A stretch of DNA of 37,329 nucleotides from Bacteroidales bacterium (lineage in GTDB: Bacteria; Bacteroidota; Bacteroidia; Bacteroidales; UBA932), in assembly GCA_024398075.1 (NCBI GenBank), contig JAKSJM010000026.1, positions 1-37,329 on the forward strand, written 5' to 3'. The notes under the pieces were generated by a model. That model was not told where the DNA came from and did not search any database. It worked only from the letters and a program-made list of their open reading frames with translations. This document shows, piece by piece, positions 18,409 through 25,726 of the stretch; positions within the stretch are counted from its first letter, which is position 1, and each line of letters begins with the position of its first letter. Position numbers and translations under genes: made by a program.

Positions 18409-19857
18409 TTATTTGACTGCGTAACCTTCTGGCATTGTGTACATATCAGGAAGATCCTTGCTGAAGAAGCTCTCTGGATCAGAGTACATGGTCCTGAAGT
18501 CATTCTCTGAAGAGTGGCCCTTGAATACGGAGTAGTAGTGCTTGTCGCTTTCATTGGTACCGACATACTTGTTTCTCCACATCACCACCATGCAAGGGCG
18601 TGTGCCCCTCACTGGTTCAAGGATGTTCGTGGTCCAGTAGTTCTGAAGAGTGAATGACTCCTGTCCGTCCTCTGTGACGCCGCAAGGCTTCTTCTTCTTC
18701 TCAGCCCAGCCAGAGAGTGCATTGATATACACCTTGAAGGCTGATGGATTCAGGCCCTGATAGCAATCGATACCCATGAAATCCACATACTCATCGCCAG
18801 GCCAGCGGTACACGATGCGGCCATCGGCCTCCTCGTTTGAGTACCAGCTATCCATCTGCGGAGAGATCGCGTAGAGGAAGTTGTGTACTCCCTTGGTATC
18901 GCGAAGGTAGTTCACCGTGAATCTCCAGAATGAGATGAACTCATTTTCTGTGGTACACTTGCTACCCCACCAAGACCAGCTCTGGGTATGCTCATGATAT
19001 GGGCGAAGGATGATAGGAACCAGTCTTCCCTTGGAATCCTTGAGGTTAAGAGCGAAATCAGCTAGGTTATCCAACCACTTGATGTACTTGGCTCTGGTGG
19101 TGGTGCCTTCCTTGAGAATCTCGCTGACGACCGTGGTCTTGGAGTTGTCCCAAGAATCACTGCCAGTGAGAGGGTTGTCAAGGTGCATCACTGCGAGAAT
19201 GACCTCGCCGCGCTCCCTTGCTTCAAGGATGACTCTTCTTCTGATCTTATTTTCATTGCCGTTTACGCCATCGCGTGCGATGGTCGCCAGATCCACACTG
19301 AACACTGCTGGATAGTCACCGCAGACGTCCTTGGTGTCCGAACGGCCTGGCTCATTATACCAGTAACGTCCATACCAAAGGTCATCGTGATGACCAAACA
19401 TGAATCCCTTTCCACCTATGTTATATAGGTTAGCGAAAAGCGCCTTCGTCTCGTCTGTGGCGTTCTTGTCCACAATGCTGAGAGTGATGTCAGGGTTTGG
19501 ATTCACATCCTGAGAGACAGTCACCGACTTGTTATAGTACTTGTCGCTCTTGTCTACCACCTTGATGGTCGCTGTACGCTTTGTGACGGAAAGGTTCTTC
19601 TCCACGCTGAAAACGAGCGATGACGATGTGCTCGCAGACTCATCAAGAGTGAGCCAAGATGCGTCTACGCTGGCCGAGAAGGCGAAATTTGCCTTCACAC
19701 CCAGCTCGAACGACGTCGCATCCCATGCGATGGTCTCGCTTTCAGGTGTCAATGTCAATGTCCTGGCGTCCACTTCCTGCTCTGTATCAGGCTGTGGCTT
19801 CTCGCCACATGCCACTATCAGGAGCGCGATGGACAGTATGACCGGAAACTTACGCAT
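18409..19857 (-). CDS. GH26 endo-beta-1,4-mannanase lipoprotein with BACON domain
   Basis: The enzyme cleaves internal beta-1,4 links in mannan. The 482-residue chain has a lipobox at Cys17 (LLIVAC), a BACON-type beta-sandwich (about 32-117) and a GH26 TIM barrel (about 124-465). The acid/base is Glu289 in RPYHEHTQSW and the nucleophile Glu396 in GVTEDG; FGHHDD (154-159) and YAISPQMD are further GH26 signatures. The lipid anchor and the BACON spacer suggest display on the cell surface, where long polysaccharide is first cut. The gene is second in the minus-strand operon, 8 bp after the binding lipoprotein. The GH26 domain at 23479-25707 is a close paralogue. Confidence 0.94.
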   Translation of the reverse strand: MRKFPVILSIALLIVACGEKPQPDTEQEVDARTLTLTPESETIAWDATSFELGVKANFAFSASVDASWLTLDESASTSSSLVFSVEKNLSVTKRTATIKVVDKSDKYYNKSVTVSQDVNPNPDITLSIVDKNATDETKALFANLYNIGGKGFMFGHHDDLWYGRYWYNEPGRSDTKDVCGDYPAVFSVDLATIARDGVNGNENKIRRRVILEARERGEVILAVMHLDNPLTGSDSWDNSKTTVVSEILKEGTTTRAKYIKWLDNLADFALNLKDSKGRLVPIILRPYHEHTQSWSWWGSKCTTENEFISFWRFTVNYLRDTKGVHNFLYAISPQMDSWYSNEEADGRIVYRWPGDEYVDFMGIDCYQGLNPSAFKVYINALSGWAEKKKKPCGVTEDGQESFTLQNYWTTNILEPVRGTRPCMVVMWRNKYVGTNESDKHYYSVFKGHSSENDFRTMYSDPESFFSKDLPDMYTMPEGYAVK

Positions 19858-19865
19858 CTGTCGAC

Positions 19866-20900
19866 TTAGAATTTATCGTTATGGTCTGCAAGTGGCTGGT
19901 CACCGAGCTTGACCATTGTCCAAATGGTCTCACGGATGTTGTCCACCATCCAGCGGGTATCAGGCCAGTTGTTGTCCACAACCCAGTCTGTGTGGGTGAA
20001 TGTACGTGTCCAAGCCATGTTGCCAATGCTGAAGTCCTTACCCTCGTGAGAGTAGCTACCTGCAGAAAGCTGGTTAACCTTGTACAATGGTGTAGTGTAG
20101 CCTGTATCCTCCTTAGCGAAGATCCAAAGGTCGCCATTGACGTCTTTCTTCCAGCGGCTGCCGCCTACAGGGATGATTCTGTAGTATGCATTCACATCAT
20201 ATGTATTATTATATGAATAGTTTGCACTCAAACCATCTGCGCCTGCGTCGTTAACGATAGTTCCATATGTCTCGCCAGTCTCGCTGTCCACCTCGGTGAG
20301 CATGAAGCTGACTACGTTGTCCTCCTCGTCTGCAGTGGTGTAGCCACCACCCCAGTGCCAAGACTTATCCATGGCGGTAGACATAACGACTGCATCTGGC
20401 CAACCACCGATGATGAGCATCGATGACTTAGGAGCACCGCCGTCGAGAATACCTGCCACTGGATCGTGGCCATAGGTGCCGACAATAGGATCGAGGAACT
20501 CAGAATAAGTGATAGTGTACTCACGGGTCTCGCCGTTGTATGCGGTCACCGTGAATGTGGCTTTACCGGAACTGAGGTCAATGGTATCGCCTGGCTTGAC
20601 AGAACAAGTAGGGCAATACTGGCTCTCAGGGAACTCAAACGAGAGAGAGACCACCTTCACTTTCTTCAGGTCAAGGCCTCCGGTCACGAGCTGCACAGAG
20701 ACAGAACCCTGATCGTCATGGCGCCAATCGTTGGAGATGGTAGCCGCGCCGACCTGCTTGTCAAGTCTGACGTCCACCGGTGTCCTCTCACGGAGCCAAG
20801 GATCCACAAGTTCTGCAGTATTGCGAGGTTCCTCCTGGCAAGCGCTGAAGCTTACGAGGGTTCCCGCAACACACAAGAAATGCAAGATTTTTTTCATCAT
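19866..20900 (-). CDS. Putative surface glycan-binding lipoprotein, one copy of a locus-specific module
   Basis: This 344-residue lipoprotein has its lipobox at Cys21 (FSAC). Residues about 25-137 look like an immunoglobulin/cadherin-like beta-sandwich of a type common in Bacteroidota surface proteins (ATFTVTAYNGETREYTITY). Residues about 139-333 form a Trp/Tyr-rich module (MDKSWHWGGG, YYRIIPVGGSRW) that recurs twice in the lipoprotein at 25727-27676. It has no catalytic motif. As first gene of the operon, just before the surface mannanase and SusC, it most likely holds polysaccharide at the surface. I do not recognise a named family for the module; ligand binding is inferred from its aromatic residues and position. 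Confidence 0.75.
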   Translation of the reverse strand: MMKKILHFLCVAGTLVSFSACQEEPRNTAELVDPWLRERTPVDVRLDKQVGAATISNDWRHDDQGSVSVQLVTGGLDLKKVKVVSLSFEFPESQYCPTCSVKPGDTIDLSSGKATFTVTAYNGETREYTITYSEFLDPIVGTYGHDPVAGILDGGAPKSSMLIIGGWPDAVVMSTAMDKSWHWGGGYTTADEEDNVVSFMLTEVDSETGETYGTIVNDAGADGLSANYSYNNTYDVNAYYRIIPVGGSRWKKDVNGDLWIFAKEDTGYTTPLYKVNQLSAGSYSHEGKDFSIGNMAWTRTFTHTDWVVDNNWPDTRWMVDNIRETIWTMVKLGDQPLADHNDKF

Positions 20901-20935
20901 ATTTGGGTATTAATTTGGTTACATTTTAATGCATA

Positions 20936-20943
20936 CAAATTTA
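20936..20943 (-). promoter_or_regulatory. -7 element of the minus-strand PUL operon promoter
   Basis: On the minus strand the sequence is TAAATTTG, an exact match to the Bacteroidota -7 consensus TAnnTTTG. It would give a leader of roughly 30 bases before the ATG at 20900. A clear -33 TTTG is not present, which fits an activator-dependent promoter. The element abuts the direct repeats at 20941-20980. Confidence 0.6.
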
Positions 20944-20980
20944 ATATGTATTTGTATCCCTTAAATATGTAATTTTACCC
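20941..20980. promoter_or_regulatory. Direct repeats, candidate AraC-type operator
   Basis: Two similar 20-base blocks lie side by side. Each contains TATGTA (20945-20950 and 20966-20971, 21 bp apart) and ends in ACCC or TCCC (20980 and 20960). A 21-bp spacing is two helical turns, as expected for direct half-sites bound by an AraC-family dimer. They sit immediately upstream of the operon's -7 element and 30 bp beyond the end of the regulator gene. A related ACATAT occurs 10 bp upstream of the -7 element of the opposite operon (21945-21950). Confidence 0.5.
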
Positions 20981-21009
20981 AATAATGATGCAAATTTGAC
21001 TTAAACGAA

Positions 21010-21885
21010 TTAGATAAACTTTTTCTGCTTCAGATAGACCTCTCTAAACTCTGTCGGAGTGAGGCCTTTTTTCTTCAGGAAGATACGGTTGAAATTCGCC
21101 ATATTATTGAAGCCGCAAGCATAGGCGATCTCGGAAACCGGCATCATGGTATCGATGAGAAGACGGCACACATGACCCAGTCTTACGTTGTTTAGAGAGT
21201 CGATGAAATTCACTCCCGTATGGAACTTGATATAGCGGCTAAACGCGACTTCAGTCATGTTCGCTATCTTAGCTACATCGCTGAGTGTCACTTTGTTCTG
21301 ATAATTCTGATTAATATAATCAAAGACTCTTTCTATCCTTCTGGAGTCAGACGAAACGCTATCACGCTGGAAGGCCGAAGAAGACAGCAACCTCCTGTCC
21401 GTGGCATTCGCCAGCTCATTCAGGATACCGAGGAATTCAAGGTAGGAATTAAAGTCCGCAGTATCTGTCTCGGAAAGAGCCATGAGCCTTCCAGCCATGG
21501 CGTACGCCACATTTGGAGAGAAAAGGACACCGCGCTTCACGTCCTCGAACAGTTTACGCATAGAGGACATCTGGTTTCTCTGCAGGAAAGACTCCTCAAA
21601 AAGGGATGGATTGAACTGTAGGGTGACCTCAGTGACGCCAGAGAATGTCTTTCCGTTATTGAACCATCCATGAGGCAGGTTCGGTCCCACGATCACCAGT
21701 TCGGCGCCACACATGTCCTCAACACTATCACCAACAATTCTTTGCGCGCCAGCGGCATTAAAGAGCAGATTAAGTTCTATCTCTGGGTGAGAATGGAGCG
21801 GAAAGTCAAATCCCGTCTTCAGTCTGTTGAAGATCATGAAACAATCCCCCTGATTCAGCGGGGTAACTTCTCTCAAAATTTCCAT
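21010..21885 (-). CDS. AraC-family transcriptional regulator
   Basis: This is a one-component regulator of 291 residues with an N-terminal cupin-like sensor domain (about 1-95, HSHPEIELN at 31-39) and a C-terminal AraC/XylS double helix-turn-helix (about 185-289; VTLSDVAKIANMTEVAFSRY is the first and VSEIAYACGFNNMANFNRIF the second HTH). It probably senses a mannan-derived sugar and activates both operons. The frame is open upstream to a GTG at 21906, but that codon overlaps the TACCTTTG promoter element, so the ATG at 21885 (protein start MEILREVTPL) is preferred. The gene sits between the two divergent operons, on the same strand as the minus-strand operon. It replaces the hybrid two-component sensor found in many Bacteroides mannan loci. 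Confidence 0.9.
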   Translation of the reverse strand: MEILREVTPLNQGDCFMIFNRLKTGFDFPLHSHPEIELNLLFNAAGAQRIVGDSVEDMCGAELVIVGPNLPHGWFNNGKTFSGVTEVTLQFNPSLFEESFLQRNQMSSMRKLFEDVKRGVLFSPNVAYAMAGRLMALSETDTADFNSYLEFLGILNELANATDRRLLSSSAFQRDSVSSDSRRIERVFDYINQNYQNKVTLSDVAKIANMTEVAFSRYIKFHTGVNFIDSLNNVRLGHVCRLLIDTMMPVSEIAYACGFNNMANFNRIFLKKKGLTPTEFREVYLKQKKFI

Positions 21886-21905
21886 AAACTCGATTTTTCT
21901 CGCCA

Positions 21906-21913
21906 CAAAGGTA
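21906..21913 (-). promoter_or_regulatory. -7 element upstream of the AraC regulator gene
   Basis: On the minus strand this reads TACCTTTG, matching TAnnTTTG. Transcription would start near 21899, leaving about 14 bases before the ATG at 21885. It also argues against the GTG start at 21906, which would lie inside the promoter. Confidence 0.55.
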
Positions 21914-21960
21914 TATTTTATTTTGATAAAAAAGTATCACTAAAACATATTTTATTTAAA

Positions 21961-21968
21961 TAACTTTG
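21961..21968 (+). promoter_or_regulatory. -7 element of the plus-strand PUL operon promoter
   Basis: TAACTTTG matches the Bacteroidota consensus TAnnTTTG and lies 32 bases before the ATG of the GH30 gene. No good -33 TTTG is seen. Upstream, ATATTTTATTT occurs twice (21913-21923 and 21947-21957), and ACATAT at 21945-21950 resembles the half-site of the candidate AraC operator at 20941-20980. Confidence 0.6.
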
Positions 21969-22000
21969 ATTGCTTAAAAATATCATTAGCTAAGAAAAGC

Positions 22001-23476
22001 ATGAAAAAAGTCATCCTTACAGCGATAATACTCGCCTTAGTATCTGTAAATCAGACACTTGCGCAAACAGTCGACGTTTGCCTCACCACTCGTGACCGCT
22101 CGTCCCTAGTCGAACTCATGCCTGGAAAATTAGCTTTTTCGGCTGAAAATTCAGGAAAGGACCAGTGTATCGTCGTCGACGACCAGCAGAGCTTCCAGAG
22201 CGTAGAAGGCTTCGGCTTCGCCCTTACCGGAGGTAGCGCTGAGCACCTTATGGGGATGACCAAGGAAGTGAGGATGCAGACCCTCCGTCAGCTCTTCGGC
22301 CACGAGCCAGGACAGGCTGGCATCAGTTTCATCCGCCTCACCCTGGGAGCGTCCGACATGAACAGCTTCGTTTTCTCTTACGACGACATGCCTGAGGGTA
22401 AGGAAGACTTCAAGCTCAAGCATTTCTCCCTCGCCCAGGACCTCAACGACGTAGTGCCTGTGATGCAGGACATCCTCACCATAAACCCAGACATCAAGGT
22501 CATGGCTTCACCATGGTCCGCTCCGGCATGGATGAAGGAGAGCAAGAACGTACGCGGCGGAAAGCTCCGCAAGGAGTGCTACGACGTATATGCCGAGTAC
22601 TTCGTGAAGTACGTCCAGGCCATGAAGGAAAAGGGCATCACCATACACGAGCTCACCATCCAGAACGAGCCTCTGAACTCCCGAAACACCCCAAGCATGC
22701 CTTGGTCGCCTCAGGACGAGGCCGAGTTCATTGGCAAATACCTGGGACCTAAGCTTGAGGCTGCCGGCCTCGACACGAAGATCATCCTCTTCGACCACAA
22801 CTGCGACCGCCCAGACTACCCTCTCACCACCCTGCTTGACGCAGACGCCGACAAGTACACCCACGGCATCGCATATCACCACTACGCTGGCGACATGTCT
22901 GCCATGACATACACCCACATGGTGCGCCCTGACAAGGGCATCTACTTCACAGAGCAGATGACCACCGAGCGCCCAGGCAGCCCTGAGATCGCCATTGCCC
23001 CTAGCTGCAAGCGTCTCATCGTGGACATCATGAGAAACTGGAGCCGCAACGTAGTGCTCTGGAACCTCGCTGCAGACTCCCTCAACGACCCTCATACCGA
23101 CAACGGTGGATGCTCTATGTGCCAGGGAGCCATCACCATTGACAATGGTAAACTCACCTCGCTGAACATCGCCTACTACGTCATCGCACAGATCGCGCAG
23201 TTCGTGCCAGCAGGCTCAGTCAGAGTCGCTTCCACATCACCAGAGGACCCTGCCCTCAAGCTCTTCGAGGATGAGCAGGCACCTGGCGTCTACAGACTCG
23301 TGTACGCTCCTCACAGCGGCGTGCTGCCAAATGTGGCATTCAAGACCCCAGAAGGCAAGACAGTGCTCCTCGTCGCAAATGACAGAGGCCAGCGCAGCAT
23401 GGTCAAGATTCAGTACAATGGAAAATACGCTATCTCCTGGCTAGATGCGGGCTCAGTAGCGACTTACATTTGGTAA
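22001..23476 (+). CDS. GH30 family glycoside hydrolase (subfamily 3-like)
   Basis: This is a 491-residue secreted enzyme with a signal peptide at about 1-21. A GH30 TIM barrel with its side beta-domain fills the chain: GFGFALTGGSA (70-80), the acid/base Glu223 in TIQNEPL and the nucleophile Glu318 in YFTEQM. GH30 members of this type are glucosylceramidase-like beta-glucosidases or beta-1,6-glucanases. In a mannan locus the likely task is removing or cutting beta-linked glucose units, but this is inference and the true substrate is uncertain. It is the first gene of the plus-strand operon and ends 2 bp before the next start. Its Ala, Leu and Val codons end mostly in C or G, like its neighbours. 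Confidence 0.9.
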   Translation: MKKVILTAIILALVSVNQTLAQTVDVCLTTRDRSSLVELMPGKLAFSAENSGKDQCIVVDDQQSFQSVEGFGFALTGGSAEHLMGMTKEVRMQTLRQLFGHEPGQAGISFIRLTLGASDMNSFVFSYDDMPEGKEDFKLKHFSLAQDLNDVVPVMQDILTINPDIKVMASPWSAPAWMKESKNVRGGKLRKECYDVYAEYFVKYVQAMKEKGITIHELTIQNEPLNSRNTPSMPWSPQDEAEFIGKYLGPKLEAAGLDTKIILFDHNCDRPDYPLTTLLDADADKYTHGIAYHHYAGDMSAMTYTHMVRPDKGIYFTEQMTTERPGSPEIAIAPSCKRLIVDIMRNWSRNVVLWNLAADSLNDPHTDNGGCSMCQGAITIDNGKLTSLNIAYYVIAQIAQFVPAGSVRVASTSPEDPALKLFEDEQAPGVYRLVYAPHSGVLPNVAFKTPEGKTVLLVANDRGQRSMVKIQYNGKYAISWLDAGSVATYIW

Positions 23477-23478
23477 CT

Positions 23479-25707
23479 ATGAAAAGACTTGTAACAATCC
23501 TACTTCTCTTCTCCAGCCTCGTAGCTGGAGCGCAAGGCTTCTCGACCAGTGGCTGGTGGAAGCCTGCTGGCGACAAATTCTCACCTGTGGTGCATCCAGA
23601 CCGCAGCGTGACTTTCCGTATCAATGCCCCCGAGGCAAAGACTGTGCAGCTTCTCTTCGGCGAGGGCAAGCAGCAGAAGGTTGAAATGAGCAAGGAGGAC
23701 AATGGTGTCTGGAGCGTAACCATCTCACCTGTAGCTCCTCGCACCTACGAATATAGCTTCATCGTGGACGGCGTCAAGACGCCTGACATGAAGAATCCTG
23801 AGATAAAGTCTGGTACAGAGATCTACGGAAGCGTTCTGCACGTGCCAGGCGACAAGCCTCTCTACGACGAGCTTGTGGAGAGCGGAAGCCAGGTGGACAT
23901 CATCAAGTACAAGTCGTCTGCGCTCGGCACCGTGCGCAAGGTATATGTATATGTACCAGCTTGTTACTATGAGAAAAAGAACATGAAACTCCCTGTTCTC
24001 TACCTTCGTCACGGAGGCGGAGACAGTGAGAGCAGCTGGGTGAACAGCGCCTATGCTGACAATATAATGGACAACCTCATTGCCTCAGGTGCGGCGAGGC
24101 CAATGCTCGTGGTCATGACGAATGGAATGACCGACGGAAGCTGGGCCGGCGGAAGCACCCCGGAGGGCATCCAGCTGCTGGAGAAAGAGCTCCTCAGCGA
24201 CGTGATCCCTCTCGTGGAGAGCCGCTACAGGGTGCTTCCTGGCGCACAGAACAGAGCCATTGCCGGCCTTTCAATGGGCGGCGGACAGGCGTATGTAATA
24301 GGTATGCGCAACCCTGACAAGTTTGCCTACATCGCAAACTTCTGCGCAGGCATCACCGCCGATGCGGCATTTGACCATGCAGCATACGGCATCACCAGCA
24401 TCAATGACGCAGCCTCTTTCAATGCACAGAACAGGCTCCTATGGATTTCTTGCGGCACCCTTGACCCTCGTTACGAAGGCACCAAGGCCTTTGTCGCAAA
24501 GCTCGAGGCGCTCGGTCTTCACCCAGAATACCGCGAACTCGTATATGACCATGAATGGGAGTTCTGGAGACAGCAGCTGCGCGACCTCGCTCCGAAGCTT
24601 TTCCAGAAGACACCTTCCACCGCCAAGTCTAGACACGAGGCCGCTGCCCCACAGAAGAAAGTGACACTCAGCATGGTAGACCCTAAGGCCACCGAGCGCA
24701 CCAAGGCGCTCTACGCAAACCTCTGGCTCATCCAGCAGCATGGAGTGATGTTCGGTCATCACGACTACCCTTCTTACGGCATAGGCTGGAAGGGCGACCC
24801 TGGACGCAGCGACGTGAAGGACATCACCGGCGACCATCCAGCCGTGTACAGCCTCGACATGCATGGCATCACACCTGGTAAGATAGAGCTCATCAAGCGC
24901 ACCTATCACGAGGGTGGCGTCAGCATGCTTGTTTGGCACCAAGACAACCCTCTTACCGAGGGCCCTGGACAGCAGTATCCTGCCGGCACAGCTTGGGACA
25001 ACACCAAGTGCGTGGACCAGATCCTCACCGAAGGTTCGGCACTTAACATAAAATATAAGGAGCGCCTCGACAAGGTAGCGGACGCGCTTCTCGCCATGAA
25101 GGACGACGACGGAGAGCCTATCCCTGTTATCTTCCGCCCACTCCATGAGCACACTCAGGCGTGGAACTGGTGGGGTTCGAAGGCCACTACCGATCAGGAG
25201 TTCATCAGCTTCTGGAGATTCATCGTAAGCTATCTTCGCGACATCAGAGGCTGCCACAACGTCATCTACGCCATCTCGCCACAGATGGACGCAGTATATG
25301 ACGATGCCGAAGGGCGTATCCTCTTCCGCTGGCCAGGCGACCAGTGGGTGGACCTCATCGGTATCGACTGCTACCATGGAAGAAACTACAAGGCCTTTGA
25401 GGCCAATGTCAATGCTCTCGAGCATGTAGCTATCATGAAGAACAAGCCTGTAGGTGTCACCGAGACCGGTCTTGAGAATCACCATCATGCAGACTACTGG
25501 ACTCACGATGTGCTCCCTTACCTGAGAGGCAAGCGCATCAGCATGGTTACCGCATGGAGAAATGACAACCCTCGCCATGCTTACGGTCCATACCCAAGCG
25601 ACGCTACAGCCGAAGACTTCGAGATGTTCTACGAGGATGATTACACCATCTTCCAGCAGGATCTCCCAAACATGTACAAAATGCCAAAGAATATCAAAGT
25701 AAAGTAA
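23479..25707 (+). CDS. Esterase-GH26 mannanase fusion protein
   Basis: This 742-residue secreted two-enzyme protein has a signal peptide (about 1-18) and an N-terminal esterase-associated beta-sandwich (about 25-122). The CE1/Esterase D-type alpha/beta hydrolase (about 140-375) has Ser265 in GLSMGG, Asp329 in CGTLDP and His358 in YDHEWEFWR. After a short linker (about 378-393) comes GH26 (about 396-740) with acid/base Glu557 in FRPLHEHTQAW and nucleophile Glu662 in GVTETG. The natural reading is removal of acetyl (or other acyl) groups from mannan by the same protein that cuts the backbone. The ATG at 23479 is chosen because the signal peptide starts there; a TTG three codons upstream overlaps the previous gene. 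Both catalytic sets appear intact. Confidence 0.92.
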   Translation: MKRLVTILLLFSSLVAGAQGFSTSGWWKPAGDKFSPVVHPDRSVTFRINAPEAKTVQLLFGEGKQQKVEMSKEDNGVWSVTISPVAPRTYEYSFIVDGVKTPDMKNPEIKSGTEIYGSVLHVPGDKPLYDELVESGSQVDIIKYKSSALGTVRKVYVYVPACYYEKKNMKLPVLYLRHGGGDSESSWVNSAYADNIMDNLIASGAARPMLVVMTNGMTDGSWAGGSTPEGIQLLEKELLSDVIPLVESRYRVLPGAQNRAIAGLSMGGGQAYVIGMRNPDKFAYIANFCAGITADAAFDHAAYGITSINDAASFNAQNRLLWISCGTLDPRYEGTKAFVAKLEALGLHPEYRELVYDHEWEFWRQQLRDLAPKLFQKTPSTAKSRHEAAAPQKKVTLSMVDPKATERTKALYANLWLIQQHGVMFGHHDYPSYGIGWKGDPGRSDVKDITGDHPAVYSLDMHGITPGKIELIKRTYHEGGVSMLVWHQDNPLTEGPGQQYPAGTAWDNTKCVDQILTEGSALNIKYKERLDKVADALLAMKDDDGEPIPVIFRPLHEHTQAWNWWGSKATTDQEFISFWRFIVSYLRDIRGCHNVIYAISPQMDAVYDDAEGRILFRWPGDQWVDLIGIDCYHGRNYKAFEANVNALEHVAIMKNKPVGVTETGLENHHHADYWTHDVLPYLRGKRISMVTAWRNDNPRHAYGPYPSDATAEDFEMFYEDDYTIFQQDLPNMYKMPKNIKVK

Positions 25708-25726
25708 TAATCAATCCATTAATCAC

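Noticed and set aside
24439-25578. 379-codon open frame antisense to the esterase-GH26 gene
   Set aside because: It is a shadow of the GH26 and esterase coding frame; its product shows no domain or signal.
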